A DNA stretch of 64,000 nucleotides from Sphaerisporangium rufum (GTDB lineage Bacteria > Actinomycetota > Actinomycetes > Streptosporangiales > Streptosporangiaceae). The position numbers were made by a program, and so were the translations under genes. How positions within the stretch are numbered: the stretch's first letter is position 1; every line of letters begins with the position of its first letter. The notes under the pieces are model-generated. The model was given only the letters and a program-made list of their open reading frames with translations, ran no database searches and had not been told where the DNA came from. Below, piece by piece: positions 50,493-58,977 of this stretch. Location: NCBI RefSeq assembly GCF_016863395.1, contig NZ_BOOU01000034.1, positions 51,689 to 115,688 of the forward strand, in the 5' to 3' direction.

Positions 50493-51751
50493 GCGGCCTC
50501 CTCGGCGAGGTACGGGATCGTCATCGGGCCCTCGGGCAGCACGCAGATCCGGCCGGGCAGCCCGCGGGCGGTGGCGGCGATGTCGGCGGTCTGCTCCAGG
50601 TGGGCGGCGGCCAGCTCGGCGTCGCCCAGGTGCGAGGTGTGCATGACGACGCGGGCGGCGCGCTGGATGCGGGCCTGGATCTGCACCTGCCACTGGTCGG
50701 GCACCGTGTGCTCGCGCCGGGAGATCTCGTCGAACAGTGCCGCCGGGGACGGCGCGGAGGTGAGCACCTCGCGGTAGGAGCCGTGGTCGGGGAACCCGTC
50801 GCGGCACTCGGCGGCGCAGATGATGGTGCCGCCGGGCCGGACGACCTGGGCGGCGGCGCTCATGCCCTTGACCGACTGGTAGAGGTTCTGGTCCAGCGGG
50901 AAGCCCGCGTTGGTGGTGATCACCACGTCGAAGGGCGCGGGCACCGGGCGCATCGCGGCGGCGCGGGCGGCGGCGGTGGCGGCGGCGTGCATGGCGGCCA
51001 GGTCGCCGCCGAACGCCTGGACGATCCGCTGCTCGCGGTTCAGCACCACGTCCAGGGCGAAGGTGACCCCGGTGGCGGCGGCGATGGCCCGCACGTCGTC
51101 GTGCACCGGGTTGCCCTCGATGACGCCCCAGGTGGCCCGGGGGTCGCCGATCCGGGCGGCGTCGTGCAGGGTGAGGACGGTCTCCAGCGCGGCCAGGCCG
51201 GGGGCGACCAGTTTGGGCCCGCCGGAGAACCCGGCGAAGAAGTGCGGCTCGACGAAGCCGGTGGTGATCCGCACGTCGGCGTCGGCCCACTCGCGGTTGA
51301 GCCAGACCGGGACGTCCTTGCCGTGCCGGCCCATCCAGCGCAGCGATCCGGCGTCGCGCGCGTCGTGGTTGACGACGCGGACGGAGTCCATGACCTGGTC
51401 GCCGAACATGGCGCGCAGCTCGGCGGGGCTGTTGCCGCGGTGGGTGCCGGTGGCGACCAGCACCACCACGTCGGCGAGGTCGACGATGCCGTCCAGCTCG
51501 GCCAGCACGGCCGGGATCATCAGGTGCCGGGGCTGGGGGCGGGTGCCGTCGCAGGCGGAGATGGCGACCGTCTGCCCGCGGCGCACCCGCTCGCGCAGCG
51601 GCGGCCCGGCCACCGGGTGGCGCAGCGCCCGCCGCAGCTCGGCGGCCTCGTCGGCGGCGGCCGGCCGGGCCACCGGGGTGATCACGGTGGTCCGGTCCTC
51701 CGGCAGGTCGACGGCGAGCCCGCCGCTGCCGTAGGCCAGGTCAACCCGCAT
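50474..51751 (-). CDS. larA: LarA-family nickel-pincer 2-hydroxyacid (lactate) racemase
   Basis: The 425-residue protein has the LarA signature DGTRPQPRH near residues 68-76, VLVATGTHRG with a catalytic His, and EPHFFAGFSGGPKLVAPGL with a second His and the Lys that binds the cofactor covalently. LarA interconverts L- and D-lactate by hydride transfer to the nickel pincer; some homologues act on malate or other 2-hydroxyacids. Its ATG lies in the end of the aldo/keto reductase gene. Since the fucose route yields L-lactate, racemisation would let D-lactate dehydrogenases use it. Confidence 0.9.
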   Translation of the reverse strand: MRVDLAYGSGGLAVDLPEDRTTVITPVARPAAADEAAELRRALRHPVAGPPLRERVRRGQTVAISACDGTRPQPRHLMIPAVLAELDGIVDLADVVVLVATGTHRGNSPAELRAMFGDQVMDSVRVVNHDARDAGSLRWMGRHGKDVPVWLNREWADADVRITTGFVEPHFFAGFSGGPKLVAPGLAALETVLTLHDAARIGDPRATWGVIEGNPVHDDVRAIAAATGVTFALDVVLNREQRIVQAFGGDLAAMHAAATAAARAAAMRPVPAPFDVVITTNAGFPLDQNLYQSVKGMSAAAQVVRPGGTIICAAECRDGFPDHGSYREVLTSAPSPAALFDEISRREHTVPDQWQVQIQARIQRAARVVMHTSHLGDAELAAAHLEQTADIAATARGLPGRICVLPEGPMTIPYLAEEAACSATA

Positions 51752-52700
51752 GCTCCAGCTCCTCCCACAGCTCGTCGGGGATGTCGGCCGGAGCGAGGTC
51801 CTCGGCCACCTCCTCGGCGCTGCGCGCCCCGATCAGCACGGTGGTGACCGCCGGGTGCCGCAGCGGGAACCGCATGGCGGCGACCGGCAGCGGTACGCCG
51901 CGCGCGGCGCACGCGCCGGCGAGCCGGCGGGCCCGGGCGAGCACCTCGGGCGGGGCGTCGGCGTAGTCGTAGGTGGTGCCGCCGGCCAGCACGCCGCTGT
52001 TGAGCACGCCGCCGGCGATGACCGCGACGCCGCGCCGCTCGCATTCGGGCAGCAGCTCGGCGGCGGCGGTCCGGTCGAGCAGGGTGTAGCGGCCGGCGAC
52101 CAGCACCGCGTCCAGGTCGGTCTCCCGGACGAAGCGGGCGAGCATCTCCGCCTGGTTCATTCCGGCGCCGATCGCGCCGATGACCCCCTGGTCGCGCAGT
52201 TCGGCCAGCGCCGGGTAGGCCTCGCCGGCGGCCTGTTCCCAGTGGTCGTCGGGGTCGTGGATGAGCACCAGGTCGAACCGGTCCAGGCCGGTGCGGGCCA
52301 GGCTGTCGTCCAGCGAGCGGCGCACCCCGTCCCGGCTGTAGTCGCGCACCCGGACCAGGCCGGTGCGGGTGGCGAAGCCCTCGCCGTCGCCCTCGCCGGG
52401 CACCAGCACCCGGCCGACCTTGGTGGACACGATCGGCCGGTCCCCGCCGGAGGGCAGGCCGCGCAGGAACCGCCCGAGGCGCTGCTCGGCCAGCCCGGCG
52501 CCGTAGTGCGGCGCGGTGTCGAAGTAGCGGATGCCGGCCGCCCAGGCGGCGGCCAGCGTCCGGCCGGCCTCCTCCTCGCCGACCGGGGTGTACAGCCCGG
52601 CGAGCGGCGCGGTGCCCAGGCCGAACGGGCCGAGGGCCAGGGCGGCGCCGCGGCCGGGCGGCGCCGGCCGGTGCGGGCCGGACACCGGGCCCGGGGTCAC
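51741..52700 (-). CDS. Aldo/keto reductase, probable L-fucose dehydrogenase
   Basis: The 319-residue protein begins at GTG 52700 overlapping the preceding gene's stop. It has the aldo/keto reductase tetrad: Asp in IRYFDTAPHYG with Tyr, Lys in IVSTKVGRVL, and His in LVLIHDPDDHW; the C-terminus has VTTVLIGARSAEEVAEDL. This subgroup is annotated as D-threo-aldose 1-dehydrogenase or L-fucose dehydrogenase, oxidising L-fucose at C1 to the lactone with NAD(P)+. The neighbouring lactonase and mutarotase support that role. Confidence 0.9.
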   Translation of the reverse strand: MTPGPVSGPHRPAPPGRGAALALGPFGLGTAPLAGLYTPVGEEEAGRTLAAAWAAGIRYFDTAPHYGAGLAEQRLGRFLRGLPSGGDRPIVSTKVGRVLVPGEGDGEGFATRTGLVRVRDYSRDGVRRSLDDSLARTGLDRFDLVLIHDPDDHWEQAAGEAYPALAELRDQGVIGAIGAGMNQAEMLARFVRETDLDAVLVAGRYTLLDRTAAAELLPECERRGVAVIAGGVLNSGVLAGGTTYDYADAPPEVLARARRLAGACAARGVPLPVAAMRFPLRHPAVTTVLIGARSAEEVAEDLAPADIPDELWEELEHAG

Positions 52701-53449
52701 GACGGCTCCGGGCGCAGCCGCAGCGCGGCCATGCCGCCGTCGACCGCCAGCTCGGCGCCGACGGTGGAGCCGGAGGCGGGGCCGGCCAGGTAGGCCACCG
52801 CGGCGGCGACCTCCTCGGGGGTGACCAGCCGGCCGTGCGGCTGGCGCGCCGAAAGCGCGGCCCGCTCGGCGGCCGGGTCGGCGGCGGCGTCCAGCAACCG
52901 GCCGATCCACGGGGTGTCCACGGTGCCGGGGTTGACGCAGTTGACGCGGATGCCCTCGCGGATGTGGTCGGCGGCCATCGCGCGGGTCAGCGCGAGCACC
53001 GCGCCCTTGGACGCCGAGTACACCGCGCGCTGCGGCAGCCCGGCGGTGGCCGCGATGGAGCAGGTGTTGACGATCGCGGCGTGCGGGGAGCGGCGCAGGT
53101 GCGGCAGCGCGGCCCGGGTGACGCGGGCGATGCCGACGACGTTGACGTCCAGCACCCGCAGCCACTCCTCGTCGGTGTTGCCGTCCACGGCGCCCTGGGC
53201 GCCGATGCCGGCGTTGTTGACCAGCACGTCGATCCGGCCGTACCGCTCGGCGACCGCGGCGACGGCGGCCCGCACGGTGGTGTCGTCGGTGACGTCGCAG
53301 GCGAACTCGGTGTCCTTGACGTCCAGCACCGCGACGGTGGCGCCGCGGGCGGCGAGCTCGCGGGCGACCGCCTGGCCGATGCCGGAGGCACCGCCGGTGA
53401 CGACGGCGACCAGCCCGGCGAACTCGCCGGCCGGCCCGGACGCGGTCAC
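52697..53449 (-). CDS. SDR dehydrogenase, probable 2-keto-3-deoxy-L-fuconate 4-dehydrogenase
   Basis: The 250-residue classical short-chain dehydrogenase has the cofactor motif TGGASGIG near residue 19, VLNNAG-type LVNNAGIG, the catalytic Ser in NTCSIAATAG and YxxxK in YSASKG. Asp at the end of strand 2 (VAVLDVKD) predicts NAD+. In the non-phosphorylative L-fucose pathway an SDR oxidises 2-keto-3-deoxy-L-fuconate to the 2,4-diketo acid. The GTG start overlaps the hydrolase stop. Confidence 0.9.
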   Translation of the reverse strand: MTASGPAGEFAGLVAVVTGGASGIGQAVARELAARGATVAVLDVKDTEFACDVTDDTTVRAAVAAVAERYGRIDVLVNNAGIGAQGAVDGNTDEEWLRVLDVNVVGIARVTRAALPHLRRSPHAAIVNTCSIAATAGLPQRAVYSASKGAVLALTRAMAADHIREGIRVNCVNPGTVDTPWIGRLLDAAADPAAERAALSARQPHGRLVTPEEVAAAVAYLAGPASGSTVGAELAVDGGMAALRLRPEPS

Positions 53450-54294
53450 GCCTGCCCCACCGTCTGGCGCTGGCGGCCCAGGCCGTCGATCTCCAGCTCG
53501 ACCACGTCGCCGGCGCGCAGGTAGGCGTCCGGGCCGCGGCCCATGGCCACCCCGGCCGGGGTTCCGGTGTTCACCACGTCACCCGGCTCCAGCACCATGA
53601 ACTGGCTCAGGTACCAGATCACGTGGTGCACGCCGAAGATCTGGTTCTTGGTGTCGCCGTCCTGGCGGAGCTCGCCGTTGACCCACAGCCGCATGCCGAG
53701 GGCCTGCGGGTCGGCGATCTCGTCCGCGGTGACCAGCCAGGGGCCGAGCGGGTTGAAGGTCTCGCAGGACTTGCCCTTGTCCCACTGGCCGCCACGCTCG
53801 ATCTGGAACTCGCGCTCGGAGACGTCGTTGGCGATCGCGTAGCCGGCGATCACGCCGGCGGCGTCCTCGGGGCCGGCCAGGTAGCGGGCGGTGCGGCCGA
53901 TCACGACGGCCAGCTCCACCTCGTAGTCGGTCTTGACGCTGCGGCGCGGCACCAGCACCTCGTCGTCCGGGCCGATCATCGTGTCGGAGGCCTTGAGGAA
54001 GACGACCGGCTCGGCGGGCGGGGTGGCCCCGGTCTCCTCGGCGTGGTCGGAGTAGTTCAGCCCGATGCAGACGATCTTCCCGGGCCGGGCGATCGGTGCG
54101 CCGATCCGCTCGTGCGGTACGGCGGGGGGCAGCTCCCCGGCGTCCAGGGCGGCCCGGGCCCGGGCGAGGCCGTCGCCGGCGAGGAACGCCCCGTCGATGT
54201 CCGCCGTCACCGAGGACAGGTCCAGCACCCGGCCGTCCGGGGCCACCACGCCGGGCCGCTCCGCGCCGCGCGGCCCCACTCTCACCAGTTTCAC
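53446..54294 (-). CDS. Fumarylacetoacetate hydrolase-family 2,4-diketo-3-deoxy-L-fuconate hydrolase
   Basis: The 282-residue protein starts at GTG 54294 after GAGGAGACC and is first in the operon. The C-terminal FAH domain shows [44 protein letters not shown] with metal-binding Glu residues, NDVSEREFQ, and [10 protein letters not shown]. In this pathway the enzyme splits the diketo acid into pyruvate and L-lactate. Identity of the substrate is inferred from the complete gene set around it. Confidence 0.9.
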   Translation of the reverse strand: MKLVRVGPRGAERPGVVAPDGRVLDLSSVTADIDGAFLAGDGLARARAALDAGELPPAVPHERIGAPIARPGKIVCIGLNYSDHAEETGATPPAEPVVFLKASDTMIGPDDEVLVPRRSVKTDYEVELAVVIGRTARYLAGPEDAAGVIAGYAIANDVSEREFQIERGGQWDKGKSCETFNPLGPWLVTADEIADPQALGMRLWVNGELRQDGDTKNQIFGVHHVIWYLSQFMVLEPGDVVNTGTPAGVAMGRGPDAYLRAGDVVELEIDGLGRQRQTVGQA

Positions 54295-54391
54295 GGTCTC
54301 CTCTTCCGGGGTTCACTCGAGTACCAGACATGCCAGGGTGTCGAGACTGCCACAGACATCGGGTCAAAGCAAGAAATTACCAGCCTTTCTA

Positions 54392-54420
54392 TTGACCTTA
54401 ACTGGTCAAAGCCGTACTGT
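54392..54420 (+). promoter_or_regulatory. Promoter with overlapping dyad for the L-fuconate dehydratase gene
   Basis: TTGACC (54392-54397) and TACTGT (54415-54420) are 17 bp apart, about 35 bases before the start codon. TTGACC and GGTCAA (54404-54409) form a 6-6-6 inverted repeat over the -35 element. GGTCAAAGC also occurs at 54362-54370. A GntR-type repressor dimer could bind here and control both divergent units. Confidence 0.6.
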
Positions 54421-54454
54421 CCGGCCATATTCATCGGACCATTTTGGAGACCGC

Positions 54455-55768
54455 ATGCCGACCATCACCTCCGTGGACGTGATCGACGTCCGGTTCCCCA
54501 CCTCGGCCACCCTGGACGGCTCGGACGCGATGAACCCCGACGGCGACTACTCGGCCGCCTACGTGGTGCTCGGCACGGACGGACACACCGACGGCGACCT
54601 GGACGGAGATCTGAGCGGTCACGGGCTCACCTTCACCATCGGCCGCGGGAACGACCTGTGCGTGGCGGCGGCCCGGCAGATCGGGGCCCGGCTGGCCGGC
54701 CGGGACGTGGACGAGGTGGCGGGCGACCTGGGCGGGCTGTACCGGGAGATCATGTCCGACAGCCAGCTGCGCTGGCTGGGCCCGGAGAAGGGCGTGGTGC
54801 ACCTGTCCGCCGCGGCGGTGCTCAACGCCGCCTGGGACCTGGCCGCACGGCGGGCCGGCAAGCCGCTGTGGCGGTTGATCGCGGACATGAGCCCGGAGGA
54901 GCTGGTGGCCGCCTGCGATTTCAGCTACCTGTCCGATGTGCTCACCCCGCTCGACGCGGTCGAGATGCTCGCCCGGCTCGCCCCGACCCGCCAGGCGCGG
55001 ATCGCCGTGCTCGCCGAGTCCGGCTATCCCGCCTACACCACCTCCGCCGGGTGGCTGGGCTACCCCGACGACAAGCTGCGCCGGCTGTGCCGAGAGGCCG
55101 TCGCCGAAGGCTGGACGCACGTCAAGCTGAAGGTCGGTGCGAACCTGGACGACGACCTGCGCCGGCTGGCGATCGCCCGCGAGGAGATCGGCGACCGGGC
55201 GCTGATGATCGACGCGAACCAGGTGTGGGACGTGCCGCGGGCCATCGAGTGGGTGAACCGGCTGGCGCCCTTCCAGCCGCTGTGGATCGAGGAGCCGACG
55301 AGCCCGGACGACGTGCTCGGCCACGCGGCGATCCGCAAGGCGGTCGCGCCGGTCGGGGTGGCGACCGGCGAGCACTGTCACAACCGGGTCATGTTCAAGC
55401 AGTTGCTGCAGGCCGGGGCGATCGACTACTGCCAGATCGACTCCTGCCGGCTGGCCTCGGTGAACGAGATCGTCCCAGTGCTGCTGATGGCCGCCAAGTT
55501 CGGCGTGCCGGTGTGCCCGCACGCCGGCGGCGTCGGGCTGTGCGAGCTCGTCCAGCACATGTCGATCGTGGACTACGTCTGCGTCAGCGGCAAGCTCGAG
55601 GGCCGGGTACTGGAGTACGTCGACCACCTTCACGAGCATTTCACCGATCCGGTACGGATCCGCGATGGCCGCTACCTGCTGCCCGAGCGGCCCGGCTACG
55701 GCGCCCGGATGCACGCCGACTCGATCGCCGCCTACCGCTACCCCGACGGCTCGGCCTGGGCCCGCTGA
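54455..55768 (+). CDS. L-fuconate dehydratase (enolase superfamily)
   Basis: The 437-residue protein starts at ATG 54455 behind TTGGAGA. It has [20 protein letters not shown] at the N-terminus, VKLKVG with the catalytic Lys pair, metal ligands in [18 protein letters not shown] and GEHCHNR, and [12 protein letters not shown] with the catalytic His. This set and length identify L-fuconate dehydratase (as in human ENOSF1 and Xanthomonas), which makes 2-keto-3-deoxy-L-fuconate. It is divergent from the operon holding the other pathway genes and shares its control region. Confidence 0.95.
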   Translation: MPTITSVDVIDVRFPTSATLDGSDAMNPDGDYSAAYVVLGTDGHTDGDLDGDLSGHGLTFTIGRGNDLCVAAARQIGARLAGRDVDEVAGDLGGLYREIMSDSQLRWLGPEKGVVHLSAAAVLNAAWDLAARRAGKPLWRLIADMSPEELVAACDFSYLSDVLTPLDAVEMLARLAPTRQARIAVLAESGYPAYTTSAGWLGYPDDKLRRLCREAVAEGWTHVKLKVGANLDDDLRRLAIAREEIGDRALMIDANQVWDVPRAIEWVNRLAPFQPLWIEEPTSPDDVLGHAAIRKAVAPVGVATGEHCHNRVMFKQLLQAGAIDYCQIDSCRLASVNEIVPVLLMAAKFGVPVCPHAGGVGLCELVQHMSIVDYVCVSGKLEGRVLEYVDHLHEHFTDPVRIRDGRYLLPERPGYGARMHADSIAAYRYPDGSAWAR

Positions 55769-55770
55769 CC

Positions 55771-55812
55771 CGCGGCCGGCGCCCGGCCGGGATCCGCCGG
55801 GCGCCGGCCGCG
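55771..55812 (+). terminator. Perfect 16-bp hairpin after the dehydratase gene
   Basis: The 16 bases 55771-55786 are exactly complementary to 55797-55812, with a 10-base loop, starting two bases after the stop codon. No U tract. Confidence 0.8.
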
Positions 55813-55892
55813 TGACCGGCCCCGGCGTCCCGCACCGGAGGGCGGGGCACCGGGGCCGCTCGTCGCCGGGCCCCGCCGCGCCCGGCCACCCG

Positions 55893-55930
55893 AGGGTGGC
55901 GCGCGCCCCGCGGCGGGCGCGCGCCACCCT
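55893..55930 (-). terminator. Perfect 16-bp hairpin after the CE1 esterase gene
   Basis: The 16 bases 55893-55908 pair exactly with 55915-55930 around a six-base loop, 15 bases after the esterase stop on the minus strand. With the hairpin at 55771 it insulates two convergent genes. Confidence 0.8.
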
Positions 55931-55945
55931 GTCATGGTCCCGCCG

Positions 55946-57295
55946 TCACCCGATGGTGCAGGGCGCGCCGTTCAGGGTGAAGGCGGACGGCGCGGTGTTG
56001 CTTCCGCTGTAGGTCCCCTGGAAGCCGAAGGAGGTGGCGCCTCCGGCGGGGATCGCGGCATTGTAGGAGACGTTGCGCGCGGTGGCCTGCGCGCCGGACT
56101 GGGTCACCGTGGCGTTCCAGGCGTTGGTGACCCGCTGGTCACCCGGCCAGGTCCAGGTGACCGTCCAGCCGTTGACCGCCGCGGCGCCGGTGTTGGTGAC
56201 CGTCACGTTCGCGGTGAACCCGTTACCCCAGGAGTCGGCCCGGTAGCCGACCCGGCAGGCGCCGGGCGGGGTGGACGGGGTCGGGGTCGGCGACGGGGTG
56301 ACGGTGGGCGTCGGGGTCGGGGTCGGGGTCGGGGTCGCGGTGGGGGTGACGGTGGGGGTGGGGGTCGGGGACGGTCCGCTGCCGTTCAGGCCGAAGAACT
56401 GGACGGCGACGGCGGCCATGCCGCCGGCCGGCAGGGAGTGGCCCGCGCCCTGGATGGTGTAGGCCTCGACGCGCACGGTGCCGGTGGAGTCGGCGTAGCG
56501 GCGCCGGCTCCAGCCGGACTGCGGGGTGTCGGTGCCGGTCGGCGTCTGGCTCAGGCCGTGCACGTTGGTCCACTGCTTGACCTCCTCCTCCAGCTCGGAG
56601 AAGGCGACCACGTTGTCGTTGGTGCCGTGCCACAGCTGCATGCGCGGCCACGGCCCCCGGTAGGACGGGTTGGCGTTGCGCACGACGTCGCCCCACTGCT
56701 GCGCGGTCTTGCCGACGCACGGCGCCGCGTTGCCGCCCGGCTGGTAGGCCGCCTCGTTGGGGAAGCAGGTGAACGGCACGCCCATGAACGCCGCGCCCGC
56801 CTTGAACACCTCGGGATACAGCGCCAGCATGGCGTTGGTCATCATGGCGCCCGACGAGCTGCCGGTGGCGAACACCCGGTTGGCGTCGCCGTGGTAGCGC
56901 TCCTCGACATAGGTGATCATGGACATCAGCGACACCGGGTCGGTCCGCCCGCCGCGCACCTTGGAGGCCTCCGACCAGTTGTCGAAGCAGTTGGCCTTCT
57001 TGGAGGCCGATGGGTAGATCACGATGAAGCCGTACTGGTCGGCCAGCGAGGCGAACTGGCTGGACGAGTAGAAGCCCGGCCCCGAGCCGCCGCAGGGGTG
57101 CATGGCCAGCACGATCCCCGGGCTCGCCTGCACGTTGTTCGGCACGTACAGGTGCATGCGCAGGTTGCCGGGATTGTCACCGAAGCCGGTCACCTCGGTA
57201 AGGGTGGCCGCCGTGGCCGGTGGTGCGATCACCAGGGCCGCGGCGCACAGCACCGCGGCGCAGGCGCCGGAGAGCAATGAGATGAATCGCTTCAT
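55946..57295 (-). CDS. Secreted CE1/PHB-depolymerase-like esterase with CBM2
   Basis: The 449-residue protein begins at ATG 57295 after AGGAGGAG. A signal peptide (ending PATAA) precedes an alpha/beta hydrolase with VLAMHPCGGSG, nucleophile Ser in ATGSSSGAMM, Asp in LWHGTNDNVV and His in QGAGHSLP. This is the esterase_PHB/CE1 group of acetyl-xylan and feruloyl esterases. A long Pro/Thr linker (~330-365) joins a C-terminal CBM2. It faces a MarR gene across a region with a perfect 17-bp palindrome, suggesting control by that regulator. Confidence 0.92.
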   Translation of the reverse strand: MKRFISLLSGACAAVLCAAALVIAPPATAATLTEVTGFGDNPGNLRMHLYVPNNVQASPGIVLAMHPCGGSGPGFYSSSQFASLADQYGFIVIYPSASKKANCFDNWSEASKVRGGRTDPVSLMSMITYVEERYHGDANRVFATGSSSGAMMTNAMLALYPEVFKAGAAFMGVPFTCFPNEAAYQPGGNAAPCVGKTAQQWGDVVRNANPSYRGPWPRMQLWHGTNDNVVAFSELEEEVKQWTNVHGLSQTPTGTDTPQSGWSRRRYADSTGTVRVEAYTIQGAGHSLPAGGMAAVAVQFFGLNGSGPSPTPTPTVTPTATPTPTPTPTPTVTPSPTPTPSTPPGACRVGYRADSWGNGFTANVTVTNTGAAAVNGWTVTWTWPGDQRVTNAWNATVTQSGAQATARNVSYNAAIPAGGATSFGFQGTYSGSNTAPSAFTLNGAPCTIG

Positions 57296-57472
57296 CCGCT
57301 CCTCCTCTGCTCTTATCGCGGCGGCCGCCGTTGTCCGGCGTACCGGGCGGGAGCGCCGCCGGTATGGCGAGAACCTGACGTCAGCCGGTATAGGAGGACG
57401 CCGTCCGCCGGTCAAGGCGCCGCCGGGCGGCGCCGGACGGGCGGCCCCCGGCCGGAACATGTTTCCGCTGCA

Positions 57473-57504
57473 TATCAAGCAACTTGTTATCAAGTGACTT
57501 GATA
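57473..57504. promoter_or_regulatory. Tandem palindromes, probable MarR operator
   Basis: TATCAAGTGACTTGATA (57488-57504) is a perfect 17-bp palindrome. Immediately to its left, TATCAAGCAACTTGTTA (57473-57489) is a near-perfect second copy. The pair lies 48 bases before the MarR start and 178 bases before the CE1 esterase start, and stands out as AT-rich DNA. Confidence 0.7.
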
Positions 57505-57551
57505 TTAGACCGCGAAACTTACATTGGGCGGCGGCGCGGTATCGTCGTCCG

Positions 57552-58019
57552 GTGACCGCCCGCCGCTCCCGCCCGCCCGCCCCGCCGGCCGGGCCCGCGC
57601 CGCGCCTGAGCTACCTGGTGTTCCGGCTCGAGCGCCGCATCCGCGCCCGCCTGGACGACGCGCTCGCCCGGCACGGTGTCACCACCACGGCGTACATGGC
57701 GCTCAGCGAGCTGCGCGCCCGCGACGGGCTGTCGTCGGCGGAGCTGGCCCGTATCGCCTTCGTCACCCCGCAGGCCATGAACCTGGTGATCCGCGATCTG
57801 GAGCGGCGCGGCCTGATCCGCCGCGACCCGCACCCGGCGGGCGGCCGGGTGCTGTCGGCCCGGCTCACCCCCGAGGGCCTGGCGGTGCTGGGCCGCTGCG
57901 ACGGGTCGCTGGACGACATCGAGGCGGTCATGCTCGCCAAGGTGGACGACGCGACGCGCGGGGCCCTGGCCGACGGCCTCACCATGTGCGCGCGCTCGCT
58001 GCGCCGCGACCTTCCCTGA
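57552..58019 (+). CDS. MarR-family transcriptional regulator
   Basis: The 155-residue protein has a MarR winged helix: LSYLVFRLERRIRARLDDALARHG (dimer helices), then LSSAELARIAFVTPQAMNLVIRDLERRGLI (recognition helix) and a wing RDPHPAGGRVLSARLT. The GTG at 57552 has no clear ribosome binding site, so the transcript may be leaderless. MarR proteins often sense phenolic acids; beside an esterase of the feruloyl/acetyl-xylan type, a plant-wall phenolic ligand is an attractive guess. Confidence 0.9.
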   Translation: MTARRSRPPAPPAGPAPRLSYLVFRLERRIRARLDDALARHGVTTTAYMALSELRARDGLSSAELARIAFVTPQAMNLVIRDLERRGLIRRDPHPAGGRVLSARLTPEGLAVLGRCDGSLDDIEAVMLAKVDDATRGALADGLTMCARSLRRDLP

Positions 58020-58057
58020 TCTGCCTGGCCCCGGACGCCCGCGCCCGGCGCGGACCG

Positions 58058-58783
58058 TCAGGCCCCCGGCCGGCCGGTCCGGCGCGGGCCGGCGCCGGGC
58101 GAGGCCCGGCGGATGTTGTCCCGTACCCAGGTCTCGGTGGCGCTCACGTGCATGAGCGCCGCCGCCTGGGCCAGCGGGGCGTCCCGGGCGGCCAGCGCCT
58201 CGTAGATCGCCACGTGCTCGGCGACGGTCCGGGCGGCCACGTCGTCCTCGACCATGCCGCGCCACACCCGGGTGCGCAGCGTGCGGCCGGAGATCCCGCC
58301 GAGCAGGGCGCTCAGCGACTTGTTCTGCGTCGCGGCCAGCACCGCGCGGTGGAAGGCGTCGTCGTGCTGGTTCAGCGCCTCCACGTCGTCCTGCGCCTCG
58401 ATCATCGCGGTCAGGCAGCGGTGCACCTCGGCCAGCTGCTCGGCGGTGATGCGCGTGGCCGCCAGCCCGGTCGCCACCGGCTCGAACAGCCGCCGCAACT
58501 CGGTGATCTCCAGCAGGTCGTCGCCGCGCATCAGCTCGACCGCCACGCCCACCCCTTCGAGCAGCAACTCCGGAGCGAGACTCGTCACGTAGGTGCCGTC
58601 ACCCCGGCGCACCTCCAGCACCCTGGTGGTGACCAGCGAGCGGACCGCCTCCCGGAGCAGGTTGCGCGACAGGCCGAGTTCGGCCGCCAACTCCTGTTCG
58701 GGGGGCAACCGGGCGCCCGGCGGCAGGGTTCCGGACTTGATGAGTTCCCGGATGCGGACGATGGCCTGCTCCGTCAGTGACAT
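58058..58783 (-). CDS. GntR-family regulator, FadR subfamily
   Basis: The 241-residue protein has an N-terminal winged helix (IRELIKSGTLPPGARLPPEQELAAELGLSRNLLREAVRSL) and an all-helical FCD domain (LLEITELRRLFEPVATGLAA, HDDAFHRAVLAATQN, EHVAIYEALAARD) whose conserved His and Asp usually bind a metal and an organic acid. ATG 58783 has no obvious ribosome binding site. FadR-type regulators commonly control sugar-acid and lactate genes, so it may regulate the L-fucose genes 3.6 kb away or the adjacent GH127 gene. Confidence 0.9.
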   Translation of the reverse strand: MSLTEQAIVRIRELIKSGTLPPGARLPPEQELAAELGLSRNLLREAVRSLVTTRVLEVRRGDGTYVTSLAPELLLEGVGVAVELMRGDDLLEITELRRLFEPVATGLAATRITAEQLAEVHRCLTAMIEAQDDVEALNQHDDAFHRAVLAATQNKSLSALLGGISGRTLRTRVWRGMVEDDVAARTVAEHVAIYEALAARDAPLAQAAALMHVSATETWVRDNIRRASPGAGPRRTGRPGA

Positions 58784-58890
58784 ACGTAAATCTTGGTCCC
58801 TCCCGCCGGCCGGAATCCACCTGCCGCCCCGCCGGAACGCATCCGCCGGAGCCGGGCGCGCAGCCGCCCGCCGGCGACGGACGGCCGCGC

Positions 58891-58921
58891 GCCGGTGGCG
58901 GGCGGCTCGCCCGCCACCGGC
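58891..58921 (-). terminator. Perfect 13-bp hairpin after the GH127 gene
   Basis: GCCGGTGGCGGGC (58891-58903) pairs exactly with 58909-58921 around a five-base loop, 57 bases after the GH127 stop. Confidence 0.75.
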
Positions 58922-58977
58922 CGGCCGGTGGGCCGTACCGTCCCGTGAGGTCGTCCCCCGAGTTCGGCCCCGCGACG

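Noticed and set aside
45137..57295. Pro/Thr-coding repeats in the esterase linkers as mobile or CRISPR repeats
   Set aside because: They are in frame and encode the flexible linkers between catalytic domain and CBM2.
57348..57361. Second CebR/CelR site upstream of the CE1 esterase
   Set aside because: CGGGAGCGCCGCCG matches the 14-bp operator at only about 10 positions and lacks symmetry on the right half.
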